64,000 bases of DNA from Leptotrichia sp. HSP-536 (GCF_041199985.1 NZ_CP165647.1:992001-1056000), one strand, 5' to 3'; positions 45,221-54,816 are shown, numbered from the stretch's first letter. Notes: generated from the sequence alone by a model not told the origin. A program made the numbers and translations.

Positions 45221-46303
45221 TTAATATCCTTCTTTTATAAGTTTATTATAATATTCTGCAGCTGTTTGATTTCCTTTTTCAGCTCCTATTTTAAGATATT
45301 TTTTTGCATTGGGGTATTTATTTTGAGCATAATATACCAATCCTAAATTAGTATAGACATGTGCATCTGTATGACCGTTTTGAATAACTTTTAAAAGCAT
45401 TTGTTCCGCCTTGTCATATTTATTTTGATCAATATATATAGATCCTAATTTATAATAAGCATTTGTATTTGTATCATCGTTTTGAATAGCTTTTAAATAC
45501 ATCTGTTCCGCCTTGTCATATTTATTTTGAATGTAATATATCTCTCCTAAATTATTATAAGCATCTTTATCACCATTTTGAATAGCTTTTAAATATATTT
45601 GTTCAGCCTTATCATATTTCCCTTGAAACAGATATATAATTCCTAAAGCAACTAAAGCATCTTTATCACCATTTTGAATAGCTTTTAAGTACATCTGTTC
45701 CGCCTTGTCGTATTTCTTTTGAGCATCATAGATAGCTCCTAAAAAATAATAAGCCTCTTTATTACCATATTCAATTGCTTTTAAAAATATTTGTTCCGCT
45801 TTGTCGTATTTTTTTTGTTCTTCATACAAAGCTCCTAAATACTTATAAGCCTCTTTATCACCATTTTGAATCAATTTTAAAAATATTTGTTCCGCCTTGT
45901 CGTATTTCTTTTGATTATAATATATACTTCCTAAATTATAATAAGCCTTTTTATCACCATTTTGAATAGCTTTTAAAAATATTTGTTCCGCTTTGTCATA
46001 TTTCTTTTGAGCATCATAGATAGCTCCTAAAAAATAATAAGCCTCTTTATTACCATATTCAATTGCTTTTAAAAACATCTGTTCCGACTTGTCATATTTC
46101 TTTTGACTAAGATATGTAACTCCTAAATACTTATAAGCGTTAGCTTTCCGTTCTTTTTCATTTTCTTCTTGAAGCGCCTTTAGCAAATATTGTTCAGCTT
46201 GCTCGTAATTATTATTCCTGATATATTCCAAGCCAGTCTCTAAATTTCCAGCCTGCATCATAAATGACAAAGCAATAATTGCCAATAAGATTAATTTTTT
46301 CAT
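45221..46303 (-). CDS. exported TPR protein, array member 4
   Basis: Intact, 360 residues, the longest member. The signal peptide MKKLILLAIIALSFMMQA is followed by about nine TPR units with consensus NGDKEAYYNLGAIYxxQKKYDKAEQMFLKAI. Units at about 90-125 and 190-225 are nearly identical in sequence, showing recent internal duplication. It ends KKYLKIGAEKGNQ...LIKEGY. Many of its QKKY codons are CAAAAGAAA, which breaks the A run. The gap to the next member is about 24 bases with a GGAGAC-type ribosome site. Confidence 0.85.
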   Translation of the reverse strand: MKKLILLAIIALSFMMQAGNLETGLEYIRNNNYEQAEQYLLKALQEENEKERKANAYKYLGVTYLSQKKYDKSEQMFLKAIEYGNKEAYYFLGAIYDAQKKYDKAEQIFLKAIQNGDKKAYYNLGSIYYNQKKYDKAEQIFLKLIQNGDKEAYKYLGALYEEQKKYDKAEQIFLKAIEYGNKEAYYFLGAIYDAQKKYDKAEQMYLKAIQNGDKDALVALGIIYLFQGKYDKAEQIYLKAIQNGDKDAYNNLGEIYYIQNKYDKAEQMYLKAIQNDDTNTNAYYKLGSIYIDQNKYDKAEQMLLKVIQNGHTDAHVYTNLGLVYYAQNKYPNAKKYLKIGAEKGNQTAAEYYNKLIKEGY

Positions 46304-46326
46304 TTTTTGGTCTCCTTTATTTTTTA

Positions 46327-47109
46327 TTAATATCCTTCTTTTATAAGTTTATTATAATATGCTGCGGCTTCCTGATGTCCTTTTTCAGCTGCTATTTTAA
46401 AATATTTTTTTGCATCTGAGTATCTATTTTGATTGTAATATATAGCTCCTAAATTATAATAAGCTTTTACATCACCATTTTGAGCAGCTTTTAAAAACAT
46501 TTGTTCCGCCTTGTCATATTTATTTTGATGAAAATATAAAATTCCTAAATTATAATAAGCCTCTGTATCACCATTTTGAATAGCTTTTAAAAACATCTGT
46601 TCCGCTTTGTCATATTTTTTTTGTGTATAATATATAAGTCCCAAATAAGGATAACCTTTTACATCACCATTTTGGATAATTTTCAAAAATGTTTGTTCCG
46701 CCTTGTCATATTTTTCCTGAAGAAGATATATAGCTCCTAAATTATAATAAGCTTTTACATCACCATTTTGAATAACTTTTAAAAACATTTGTTCCGCTTT
46801 GTCATATTTCTTTTGAGCATCGTACATAACTCCTAAATACTTATAAGACTCTTTATCACCATTTTGAATAGCTTTTAAAAACATTTGTTCCGCTTTGTCA
46901 TATTTGCTTTGAATAAGATATACAATTCCTAAATGGTTATATGCATCGCCTTTCTTTTCTTTTTTATTTTCTTCTTGAATTGCCTTGAGTAAATATTTTT
47001 CGGCTTGCTCATAATTTTTGTTTTTAATATATTCCTTACCAATCTCTAAACTTCCTGCCTGCACCGCAAATGACAAAGCAATAGTTGCCAATAAGATTAA
47101 TTTTTTCAT
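46327..47109 (-). CDS. exported TPR protein, array member 3
   Basis: Intact, 260 residues. The signal peptide MKKLILLATIALSFAVQA is followed by about six TPR units such as NGDVKAYYNLGAIYLLQEKY. The C-terminal cap KKYFKIAAEKGHQEAAAYYN ends in LIKEGY, as in members 2 and 4. Units are more similar within the array than to typical TPRs elsewhere, pointing to local duplication and recombination. The domain suggests protein-protein interaction outside the cytoplasm. Confidence 0.85.
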   Translation of the reverse strand: MKKLILLATIALSFAVQAGSLEIGKEYIKNKNYEQAEKYLLKAIQEENKKEKKGDAYNHLGIVYLIQSKYDKAEQMFLKAIQNGDKESYKYLGVMYDAQKKYDKAEQMFLKVIQNGDVKAYYNLGAIYLLQEKYDKAEQTFLKIIQNGDVKGYPYLGLIYYTQKKYDKAEQMFLKAIQNGDTEAYYNLGILYFHQNKYDKAEQMFLKAAQNGDVKAYYNLGAIYYNQNRYSDAKKYFKIAAEKGHQEAAAYYNKLIKEGY

Positions 47110-47132
47110 TTTTTGGTCTCCTTTATTTTTTA

Positions 47133-48011
47133 TTAATATCCTTCGCTTATCAATTTATAATAATATTCTTTTGCTTCTTCAATTCCCTTTTCTACAGCTG
47201 TTTTAAAATATCTTTTTGCGTTTACATATCTTTTTTGATTATAGTATAAAAATCCTAAATTATAATAAGCCTCTGTATCACCATTTTGAAGTGCTTTTAA
47301 AAACATTGACTCAGCTTTATCAAATTTTCCTTGATTAAGATATATAGCTCCTAAATTATTATAAGCATCTTTATCACCATTTTGAAGTGCTTTTAAAAAC
47401 ATTGGCTCGGCTTTATCAAATTTTCCTTGATTAAAATATATAGCTCCTAAATTATTATAGGCAGATGTATCACCATTTTCAATTGCTTTTAAAAACATTT
47501 GTTCAGCTTTGTCATATTTCTCTTGATCATCATATACAAGTCCTAAATTATAATAAGCTTTTACATCACCATTTTGAATAGCTTTTAAGTATATCTGTTC
47601 AGCTTTAGCATATTTCTTTTGATTTCTATATACAAGTCCTAAATTATTATAAGCACCTTTATGCCCATTTTGAATAGCTTTTAAGTATATCTGTTCGGCC
47701 TTGTCATATTTTCCTTGTCGATCATATAAAGCTCCTAAATTATTATAAGCAATTGTATCACCATTTTCAATTGCATTTAAAAGCATTTGCTCAGCTTTGT
47801 CATATTTATTTTGAAGAAGATATATAACTCCTAAATGATTATAAGCATTAGCTTTCCGTTCTTTTTTATTTTCTTCTTGAATCGCTTTGAGTAAATATTG
47901 TTCAGCTTGCTCATAGTTTCTATTCTCAATATATTCCAAGCCAGTTTCTAAATTTCCAGCCTGTACTGTAAATGACAAAGCAATAATTGCCAATAAGATT
48001 AATTTTTTCAT
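47133..48011 (-). CDS. exported TPR protein, array member 2
   Basis: Intact, 292 residues, with signal MKKLILLAIIALSFTVQA and about seven TPR units. Two adjacent units (FNQGKFDKAEPMFLKALQNG and LNQGKFDKAESMFLKALQNG) are near copies. The C-terminal cap is RYFKTAVEKGIEEAKEYYYK ending ISEGY. Same spacing and ribosome site as the other members, so a single long message is likely. Confidence 0.85.
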   Translation of the reverse strand: MKKLILLAIIALSFTVQAGNLETGLEYIENRNYEQAEQYLLKAIQEENKKERKANAYNHLGVIYLLQNKYDKAEQMLLNAIENGDTIAYNNLGALYDRQGKYDKAEQIYLKAIQNGHKGAYNNLGLVYRNQKKYAKAEQIYLKAIQNGDVKAYYNLGLVYDDQEKYDKAEQMFLKAIENGDTSAYNNLGAIYFNQGKFDKAEPMFLKALQNGDKDAYNNLGAIYLNQGKFDKAESMFLKALQNGDTEAYYNLGFLYYNQKRYVNAKRYFKTAVEKGIEEAKEYYYKLISEGY

Positions 48012-48035
48012 TTTTCTACTCTCCTTTATTTTTTA

Positions 48036-48929
48036 TTAATATCCTTCTTTTATAATTTTATTATAATATTCTGCAGCTCTTTGATCTCCTTTTTCAGCTC
48101 CTATTTTAAGATATTTTTTTGCATTGGGGTATTTATTTTGAGCATAATATACCAATCCTAAATTAGTATAGACATGTGCATCTGCATGACCGTTTTGAAT
48201 AGCTTTTAAGTATATCTGTTCAGCCTTGCCATAATCGCGATATTCATTAAGATATATAGTTCCTAAATTATTATAGGCATTTATATCACCATTTTGAATA
48301 GCTTTTAAAAGCATTTGTTCTGCCTTATTAAATTTTTTTTGATCAATATATATAGATCCTAATTTATAATAAGCATTTCCATTTGTATCATTGTTTTGAA
48401 TAGCTTTTAAAAACATTTGTTCCGCTTTGTCGTATTTGTTTTGATTGTAATATATCTCTCCTAAATTATTATAAGCACCTTTATGCCCATTTTGAATAGC
48501 TTTTAAATATATTTGTTCAGCCTTATCATATTTCCCTTGAAACAGATATATAATTCCTAAAGCATCTAAAGCATCTTTATCACCATTTTGAATAGCTTTT
48601 AAGTACATCTGTTCCGCTTTGTCATATTTCACCTGAAGAAGATAGATATATCCTAAATTATAATAAATCTCTGTATTACCATTTTCAATTGCTTTTTTAT
48701 ACATTTGTTCCGCTTTGTCATATTTCTTTTGAGCATCGTACATAACTCCTAAATACTTATAAGCAATAGCTTTCCGTTCTTTTTTATTTTCTTCTTGAAG
48801 CGCTTTGAGTAAATATTGTTCCGCTTGCTCATAGTTTTTATTCTGAATATATTCCAAGCCAGTCTCTAAATTTCCAGCCTGCGCTGCAAATGACAAAATG
48901 ATGATTCCAAATAAAATTAGTTTTTTCAT
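48036..48929 (-). CDS. exported TPR protein, array member 1 (promoter-proximal)
   Basis: Intact, 297 residues. The signal MKKLILFGIIILSFAAQA precedes about seven TPR units and the cap KKYLKIGAEKGDQRAAEYYN ending IKEGY. Several units match member 4 almost exactly (for example the segment around DALGIIYLFQGKYDKAEQIY). It is the first gene after the predicted array promoter and has a GGAGATG ribosome site. Confidence 0.85.
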   Translation of the reverse strand: MKKLILFGIIILSFAAQAGNLETGLEYIQNKNYEQAEQYLLKALQEENKKERKAIAYKYLGVMYDAQKKYDKAEQMYKKAIENGNTEIYYNLGYIYLLQVKYDKAEQMYLKAIQNGDKDALDALGIIYLFQGKYDKAEQIYLKAIQNGHKGAYNNLGEIYYNQNKYDKAEQMFLKAIQNNDTNGNAYYKLGSIYIDQKKFNKAEQMLLKAIQNGDINAYNNLGTIYLNEYRDYGKAEQIYLKAIQNGHADAHVYTNLGLVYYAQNKYPNAKKYLKIGAEKGDQRAAEYYNKIIKEGY

Positions 48930-48971
48930 TTTTCTACATCTCCTTTATTAAAAAAATTATAATTCAATAAT

Positions 48972-49000
48972 AGTATACTTCTAAATTTATCTAAAATCAA
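48972..49000 (-). promoter_or_regulatory. promoter of the TPR array
   Basis: On the minus strand TTGATT and TATACT are separated by 17 bases, about 45 bases before the first TPR gene. The rest of the gap 48930-49395 holds the MITE-like element and AT-rich sequence only. Confidence 0.7.
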
Positions 49001-49141
49001 GAAAAATATTAAATTAATTTAAAATTTTCATACATATTAAAAAATAGAATTTATTCTTTGATTTAAATAAAAAATATGTTCTATTTTGTTAATTTGTTTT
49101 TTATTATACTATTGACTTCTTAAAAAATTAGTATATAATTA

Positions 49142-49292
49142 GGGCGTGTCTGAAAACTATCAAATTGATGAATTTTTAATAAATTTTTCCAAGATCAAAT
49201 ATAATAAATACTGATTTTATCGTGATTTGTATAATTTATAAAATTAAAAAAACATTAAAAATAACATAGATTTTGAGTTTTCAGACACAGCC
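49142..49292. mobile_element. MITE-like element A, copy 1 (151 bp)
   Basis: Ends are GGGCGTGTCTGAAAACT and AGTTTTCAGACACAGCC, inverted repeats sharing GTGTCTGAAAACT. TA flanks both sides (49140-49141 and 49293-49294), consistent with a TA target duplication. The interior shares a long nearly identical stretch (around AATACTGATTTTATCGTGAT) with copy 2 at 52715-52866. No coding capacity. It probably moves with a transposase encoded elsewhere. Confidence 0.8.
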
Positions 49293-49395
49293 TAATAGCG
49301 AAAAGATAATTGTCAATTAAAATATTTCTATGGTCATATGTCTTTAAAATTAAAATAAAATAAAAAAATATCTAAAAATAAAGGAGGAAGTCTTT

Positions 49396-52300
49396 ATGAA
49401 AAGAATAAGAAATGTCAAAAGGCTAGTTCTGCTAACTGCATTATGTGCAATAATAAGCTGCGGAGGCGGAGGTGGTGGCGGAAAAGGAAGTAATAATCCA
49501 AGGCCGACAAATCCCCCGAGTAATCCATCAAATCCTGGAGATCCAGGCAAAACCATAGGTATGAGACAGGCAGAATCAAGATACACTAGAACAAAACTTG
49601 AAGATATGACAGATAAGGATTATTTAAAGGATTTTAGATTTAAAGAAGCTGTAGATAAGAATGAAATAAAATATGAAGAATATGGATATAAAGCAATTGT
49701 AGATTCTGATAACTTTTATCCTTCAAGTCTAACTACAATGAATACAAATGGTATTACATATTCTCCTAATACAACCCCAAGTGTACAAAAAATAGTAATA
49801 AAAGATGGGGGTATAGGACTAAATGTTGAAAGTGATATATACTTTAATCCTTCAGCTCGAGATCAGGAGGATAAAGATAAATTAGATTATGCAATTAATA
49901 AGATAATCACTCAATTTGCAAATAAATTTTCTAACTTAAGGGAAGTAGAAATAAATGAAGGTGGAACATTTATTGCATTTGATGGCGTGTGGAATGAAGA
50001 AACAGAGAATAACGACCGACATATAAAGCATGTTTCCTTACGTAATGATTCAGAATATGAATTTGGACGATATGATGGGACTCCTTATGGAGTTAATCTC
50101 AAAATAACAGGAAGCGGAAGTTTATTTAAATACAAAGATTTTGTACTTAAGATTGATGAGGATGTAGATTTAGATGTTTCATCAAATAAATATTATAAAA
50201 TGTTAAAAAGAATGATAAATCCGAAAGTCCACGTTGAAGAAAATATAAAAATTTCAGGAAATAAAGATAACCAGATTGGAGTAAGATCAATCGGACCAGT
50301 TGATGATTTTGCTAACAGTAGAAATAAGGGAAATATTGAATTAAAAGGAAATAATACAATAGGTGCTTTTGTAAAAAATTCTTTATTTATAAATGAGGGA
50401 ATAATAAGTATAAATAAGAATTCTACAGGGATATATGCAATTTACGATAGAGAAAATATTAATAATCATACGCTTGATGGTACTATTTTTAATACTAAAA
50501 ATATTATGGTTGGGGAAAATTCTACAGGGATGCATATATATTCAAAATATGATAATATTAATATGAGAGTATATAATGATTCTCCTGGTGGTAATTTCGC
50601 ATCTAAATCTAGTATTATGGCTAATAAAAATGCAGATAATGCTGTAGGAATGTTATTAGATTTTGGAGAAGAAAAATCAGAAATTATTAATAATAATGCT
50701 CCCTTCATAATAAATTCGGGTATTATTGACTTAAAAGGAAATAGATCAACAGGAATGTATCTTACAGGAAAAGGTGAAGTAACCGTATTTAATTATATTG
50801 ATGGACGTATAATAATTGGAGATTCAAAAAATGTAGACAATCCAGGTATAGGAATGTATTCAGATAATCCTAATGGTACTATATCAAATGCTCCTGGTGT
50901 AATAAATGGATTCATTGAAGTAGGCAAGAACTCAATAGGTATGGCTGGTGTTAATGGTACTACAGTTAAAAATGAAGTGGGAAACATAGTAATTAAAGGT
51001 GATAATAGTATAGGTATGTATTTGTCAGGTGGAACTAAAGGATTTAACAATGGTACAATAAAAACTGAAGGAGCTCCAAAAAATGTAATAGGAGTATTTG
51101 TAGGGCAGAATGCAGAGTTTACAAATAACGGAAATATTATTATTAATTCTGAAGGTGGGGCAGGTATTGTAGTTGCAGGAGGTATAATAAAGAACTATGG
51201 AAATATTCAGGTAAGTGGTGGAGCAGTAAGAGAAAGAGTTGAATCACCTCTGCTGGCAATAAGTCTGTCAGACAGAAAGATTCCTGTGAAAAAGGATATG
51301 AGAGTTTATGTCGATTCTCTAGGAAAAACAAATCCTATCGAAGGTCTAGCTAATCTTGGACTTGAAAATACAGAACTTTTAATCGGAGCAGAAGCCACTG
51401 AAAAAACTAATGCAACAGAAGTTACAGTTGGAAAAGACGTACTTGATCCATTTAACAAGTCAATTAAGGAAAGTAACATTCCATACTGGACTGTAGGTTC
51501 AGGCTCATTAATTTGGGAAGCAGATCCTGAAATCAAGGATAACCGAGTTGAAAAAGTTACTTTGAGAAAGCAGTCCTACACAAAATTTGCTGATGAAAAA
51601 ACAAAAGATGTGGCAGAAGGGCTTGATGAAAAATACGTTGTGGCAAGCGAAAAAGATAAGCAGATATTTAATTACATGAACACGCTAAGAGATGCCGAAA
51701 GTTTAGGAAAAGCCTACAAGGAGATTGCTGGAAGCCAGTACATCAACGTTCAGCAAAGAATAAACCAGACAGACAATCTTTTAGATAACCAAATTTCATC
51801 TTTACAAAAAGATAATGCAGGCAAAGCCGGACATCACGTTGAAACATTCTTTAATAAAGATAAGCATGATTTCAAGACCGAAGAAGTTCCAAATACAACA
51901 AGCACAGCTTTCGGAGCTTCCTACCTGTTCAATAATACTGACAGTAACTGGGGAGCTTACGGAGGTGTTGCAATAAATAACTATAAATTCAAGGATAAAG
52001 GGCATTCAAAGGAAAGCGTCTCAATGCTTAAGGCTGGTGGATACAAGAAATTTGACTTGAGCATTGGCGACCTTGACTGGACTTTAGGTGGAGATGTGTT
52101 TGTTTCACAAAACTCAATGAAACGTAGAATTATGACAGATAAAGTTTATGAAAACAAAGCTGACTATAATGCTTACGGATTCTCAGTTAAGAATGAAATC
52201 AGCAAGACTTATGAGTTAGGTGAAAATTCTACAATTAAGCCTTATGGAGCGTTAAAGATTGGATACGGAAGTTTTGGAAAGATTAAGGAAAAGGATGCGG

Positions 52301-52650
52301 CTATGGGGCTAGATGTTAAAGGGAACAGCTATTACTCAGTTAAGCCGGCAGCTGGTATTGAGCTTGGATATTCTAAACAAGTTACAGACAAGGCTAAGTT
52401 AAAAGCTTCTTTAGATTTAGCATATGAACATGAGCTTGGAAAGGTTGACCACAAGGAAAATGAGATTAAGTTTATAAATGCGAGAACTGGTTATAAAAGA
52501 GAATCTGCAAAAGACGAAAGCCGTGGAAACTTGAGTACCGGGGTGAAGGTCGGACTGGAGACAGGAAGATTTAACTTTTCGGTAAAAGGTGGTTATGACA
52601 CGAAAGACAAGAATGCTCATGTTGGTGTAGGAATTGGGGCATCATTCTAA
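49396..52650 (+). CDS. large autotransporter with lipoprotein-type N-terminus
   Basis: The 1084-residue protein starts with a signal ending in a lipobox (LCAIISC, Cys24). A run of seven glycines and a Pro/Asn-rich linker follow. Residues ~110-690 form the passenger, with repeated beta-helix motifs such as NSIGMAG, NSTGMHI and RSTGMYL. A helical linker near 740-800 leads to an autotransporter beta-barrel in the last ~270 residues (TAFGASYLFNNTDSNWGAYG) ending in phenylalanine. A lipid anchor on an autotransporter passenger is uncommon but known (for example NalP). A GGAGGA ribosome site precedes it. The gene is bracketed by two MITE copies. Confidence 0.88.
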   Translation: MKRIRNVKRLVLLTALCAIISCGGGGGGGKGSNNPRPTNPPSNPSNPGDPGKTIGMRQAESRYTRTKLEDMTDKDYLKDFRFKEAVDKNEIKYEEYGYKAIVDSDNFYPSSLTTMNTNGITYSPNTTPSVQKIVIKDGGIGLNVESDIYFNPSARDQEDKDKLDYAINKIITQFANKFSNLREVEINEGGTFIAFDGVWNEETENNDRHIKHVSLRNDSEYEFGRYDGTPYGVNLKITGSGSLFKYKDFVLKIDEDVDLDVSSNKYYKMLKRMINPKVHVEENIKISGNKDNQIGVRSIGPVDDFANSRNKGNIELKGNNTIGAFVKNSLFINEGIISINKNSTGIYAIYDRENINNHTLDGTIFNTKNIMVGENSTGMHIYSKYDNINMRVYNDSPGGNFASKSSIMANKNADNAVGMLLDFGEEKSEIINNNAPFIINSGIIDLKGNRSTGMYLTGKGEVTVFNYIDGRIIIGDSKNVDNPGIGMYSDNPNGTISNAPGVINGFIEVGKNSIGMAGVNGTTVKNEVGNIVIKGDNSIGMYLSGGTKGFNNGTIKTEGAPKNVIGVFVGQNAEFTNNGNIIINSEGGAGIVVAGGIIKNYGNIQVSGGAVRERVESPLLAISLSDRKIPVKKDMRVYVDSLGKTNPIEGLANLGLENTELLIGAEATEKTNATEVTVGKDVLDPFNKSIKESNIPYWTVGSGSLIWEADPEIKDNRVEKVTLRKQSYTKFADEKTKDVAEGLDEKYVVASEKDKQIFNYMNTLRDAESLGKAYKEIAGSQYINVQQRINQTDNLLDNQISSLQKDNAGKAGHHVETFFNKDKHDFKTEEVPNTTSTAFGASYLFNNTDSNWGAYGGVAINNYKFKDKGHSKESVSMLKAGGYKKFDLSIGDLDWTLGGDVFVSQNSMKRRIMTDKVYENKADYNAYGFSVKNEISKTYELGENSTIKPYGALKIGYGSFGKIKEKDAAMGLDVKGNSYYSVKPAAGIELGYSKQVTDKAKLKASLDLAYEHELGKVDHKENEIKFINARTGYKRESAKDESRGNLSTGVKVGLETGRFNFSVKGGYDTKDKNAHVGVGIGASF

Positions 52651-52906
52651 TAATATTCCTATTCTAAGTAGTAGATTTTTTTAGCAAAGGGTCAAGACCT
52701 TTTGTCATTAAATAGGACGTGTCTGAAAACTCTAAAAATGATTAATTTTTAACAAATTTTCCTGAAATCAAAAATAATAAATACTGATTTTATCGTGATT
52801 TGTATAATTTATAAAATAAAAAAAAATATTAAAAATAACATAGATTTTGAGTTTTCAGACACAGTCTAATTAAATTTCCATTTTTTAATAGGATTTTATA
52901 TAAATT
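52651..52906. repeat. B-family element interrupted by MITE A
   Basis: The left part 52651-52714 (TAATATTCCTATT, then AGCAAAGGGTCAAGACCTTTTG) matches the B element at 21697-21814. The matching right end (TTTTTTAATAGGATTTTATATAA) appears only after element A, at about 52881-52906. This implies that A inserted into an older B element. Confidence 0.5.
52715..52866. mobile_element. MITE-like element A, copy 2 (152 bp)
   Basis: Same orientation and ends as copy 1 (GGACGTGTCTGAAAACT and AGTTTTCAGACACAGTC), flanked by TA at 52713-52714 and 52867-52868. The central ~60 bases are nearly identical between copies. Confidence 0.8.
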
Positions 52907-52942
52907 TTCTTTCTCTTGATTTGTACGAATAATTGTAAAGTT

Positions 52943-52978
52943 GGGCTGTTTCAAGATTTTTTTGAGTAGCTCTTTTTA
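52943..52978 (+). terminator. terminator-like hairpin
   Basis: GGGCTGTTTCAA can pair with TTGAGTAGCTC (with G-U pairs) and is followed by TTTTT. It may be the original autotransporter terminator, now separated from the gene by the inserted repeats. Confidence 0.5.
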
Positions 52979-53004
52979 TTTTTCAAGTTAAAATTAAATT
53001 TCAT

Positions 53005-53033
53005 TTGTATATCTGAAAATAATAGGGTACAAT
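53005..53033 (+). promoter_or_regulatory. treC promoter
   Basis: TTGTAT and TACAAT are separated by 17 bases, about 58 bases before the start codon. No operator palindrome was noticed. Confidence 0.65.
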
Positions 53034-53091
53034 AAAGTGAGAATGTTTAAAAGAATAGTAAAAATAAATAAAAGTTTAGGAGCGATGAATT

Positions 53092-54786
53092 ATGAAAAAA
53101 AATTTTGAACCAAAATGGTGGCATAAATCAGTGGTTTACCAAATTTATCCAAAGAGCTTTAATGATACGAATGGAAGCGGAGAAGGAGATATTAGAGGAA
53201 TTATTGAAAAATTAGATTACTTGAAGGAACTTGGAGTGGAAGTAATCTGGATTACGCCTATGTATAAATCTCCACAAAATGACAATGGATACGATATAAG
53301 TGACTACTACAATATTGATTCTAATTATGGAACAATGGAAGATTTTGAGGAAATGCTGTCTGAAGCACATAAAAGAGGGATAAAAATAGTGATGGATATT
53401 GTTGTAAATCATTCTTCTACTGAAAATGAATGGTTTATAAAATCTGAAGCTGGGGATCCTGAATACAAGGATTTTTATATTTGGAAAGATCCTGTTGATG
53501 GAAAAGAGCCTACAAACTGGGAGTCAAAATTTGGAGGAAATGCCTGGAAATATTCAGAAAAAAGAGGGCAATACTATTTACATCTGTTTGATGTGACGCA
53601 AGCTGACTTGAACTGGGAAAATGAAAATGTGAGAAAAAAAGTCTATGAAATGATAAAATTCTGGCTGAATAAAGGTGTTGACGGATTTAGGCTAGATGTC
53701 ATCAACCTTATATCAAAAGATCAGAGATTTTTGAGTGATGATGGAACCGATACGAGATTTGTCCCTGATGGAAGAAGATTTTATACAGATGGGCCTAGAA
53801 TCCATGAATTTTTGAAGGAAATGAATCAAGAAGCCTTTGGAGGAGAAGAACTTATTACAGTTGGAGAAATGTCTTCTACAAGCCTTGAAAACTGTATTAA
53901 ATATTCAAATCCTGATGAAAAGGAATTATCAATGGCATTTTCATTTCATCATTTGAAAGTTGACTATCCAAATGGAGAAAAATGGGTAAAAGCGCCGTTT
54001 GACTTTGTACAATTGAAAAAAATATTCTCTAAATGGCAAATTGGAATGTATGAAGGGAACGGATGGAATGCGACTTTCTGGAACAACCACGATCAGCCAA
54101 GAGCATTGTCAAGATTTGGAAATGACAAGGAATATCATAATGAATCGGCTAAAATGCTTGCTACAGTTCTTTATGGACTGCAGGGAACGCCTTACATTTA
54201 TCAGGGGGAAGAATTTGGAATGACAAATCCATACTTTGATGACATTAAGAAATATCGGGATGTTGAATCTTATAACATTTATAAAATAAAGGAAAAAGAA
54301 GGATTGTCAAATGAGGAAATTCTGGATATTTTAATGCAGAAATCAAGAGATAATTCAAGAACTCCGATGCAATGGAATAATTCTGAAAATGCAGGATTTA
54401 CAACAGGAACTCCGTGGATTGGAGTGCCTGAAAATTATAAAAAAATCAATGCTGAAGCAGCTTTAAAAGATAAAAATTCAGTTTTCTATCATTACAAAAA
54501 ATTAATTGATTTAAGAAGAAATGAAGAATTAATGATAACAGGAAGATATGAAGATATTGATTTGGAAAACAAAAATGTTTATGCATACAAACGTGTTGGA
54601 GAAAATGGGGAATTAGTTGTAATCAGTAATTTCTATGAACCTGAAGTGGGATTTGAACTGGAAGAAAACGGAGTTACAGATCTAGAAAATGCTCAAGTTT
54701 TATTATCAAACTATGAAACAGCTCCTGAAATTCGAGATGGAAAAATTATTTTGAAACCTTATGAATCAATTATTTTTAAAAAATAA
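53092..54786 (+). CDS. treC: alpha,alpha-phosphotrehalase (GH13)
   Basis: TreC hydrolyses trehalose 6-phosphate to glucose and glucose 6-phosphate after PTS uptake. The GH13 catalytic residues are visible: the nucleophile Asp in GFRLDVINLISK near 203, the acid Glu in TVGEMSSTS near 260 and the third Asp in WNNHDQPRALSRFG near 335. SMAFSFHHLKVDYPNGEKW and QGTPYIYQGEEFGMTNPYF closely follow the TreC pattern, favouring it over oligo-1,6-glucosidase. At 564 residues it is full length. No treB or treR is adjacent, and it is monocistronic between its own promoter and terminator. Confidence 0.82.
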   Translation: MKKNFEPKWWHKSVVYQIYPKSFNDTNGSGEGDIRGIIEKLDYLKELGVEVIWITPMYKSPQNDNGYDISDYYNIDSNYGTMEDFEEMLSEAHKRGIKIVMDIVVNHSSTENEWFIKSEAGDPEYKDFYIWKDPVDGKEPTNWESKFGGNAWKYSEKRGQYYLHLFDVTQADLNWENENVRKKVYEMIKFWLNKGVDGFRLDVINLISKDQRFLSDDGTDTRFVPDGRRFYTDGPRIHEFLKEMNQEAFGGEELITVGEMSSTSLENCIKYSNPDEKELSMAFSFHHLKVDYPNGEKWVKAPFDFVQLKKIFSKWQIGMYEGNGWNATFWNNHDQPRALSRFGNDKEYHNESAKMLATVLYGLQGTPYIYQGEEFGMTNPYFDDIKKYRDVESYNIYKIKEKEGLSNEEILDILMQKSRDNSRTPMQWNNSENAGFTTGTPWIGVPENYKKINAEAALKDKNSVFYHYKKLIDLRRNEELMITGRYEDIDLENKNVYAYKRVGENGELVVISNFYEPEVGFELEENGVTDLENAQVLLSNYETAPEIRDGKIILKPYESIIFKK

Positions 54787-54816
54787 TGAAAATTATGAAT
54801 AACAAAAAATAAACTT

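Noticed and set aside
42818..48929. Regularly spaced near-identical ~105-base repeats resembling a CRISPR-like or satellite array
   Set aside because: The repeats are in-frame codons of TPR units in signal-peptide proteins; there are no short palindromic repeats with unique spacers and no cas genes.
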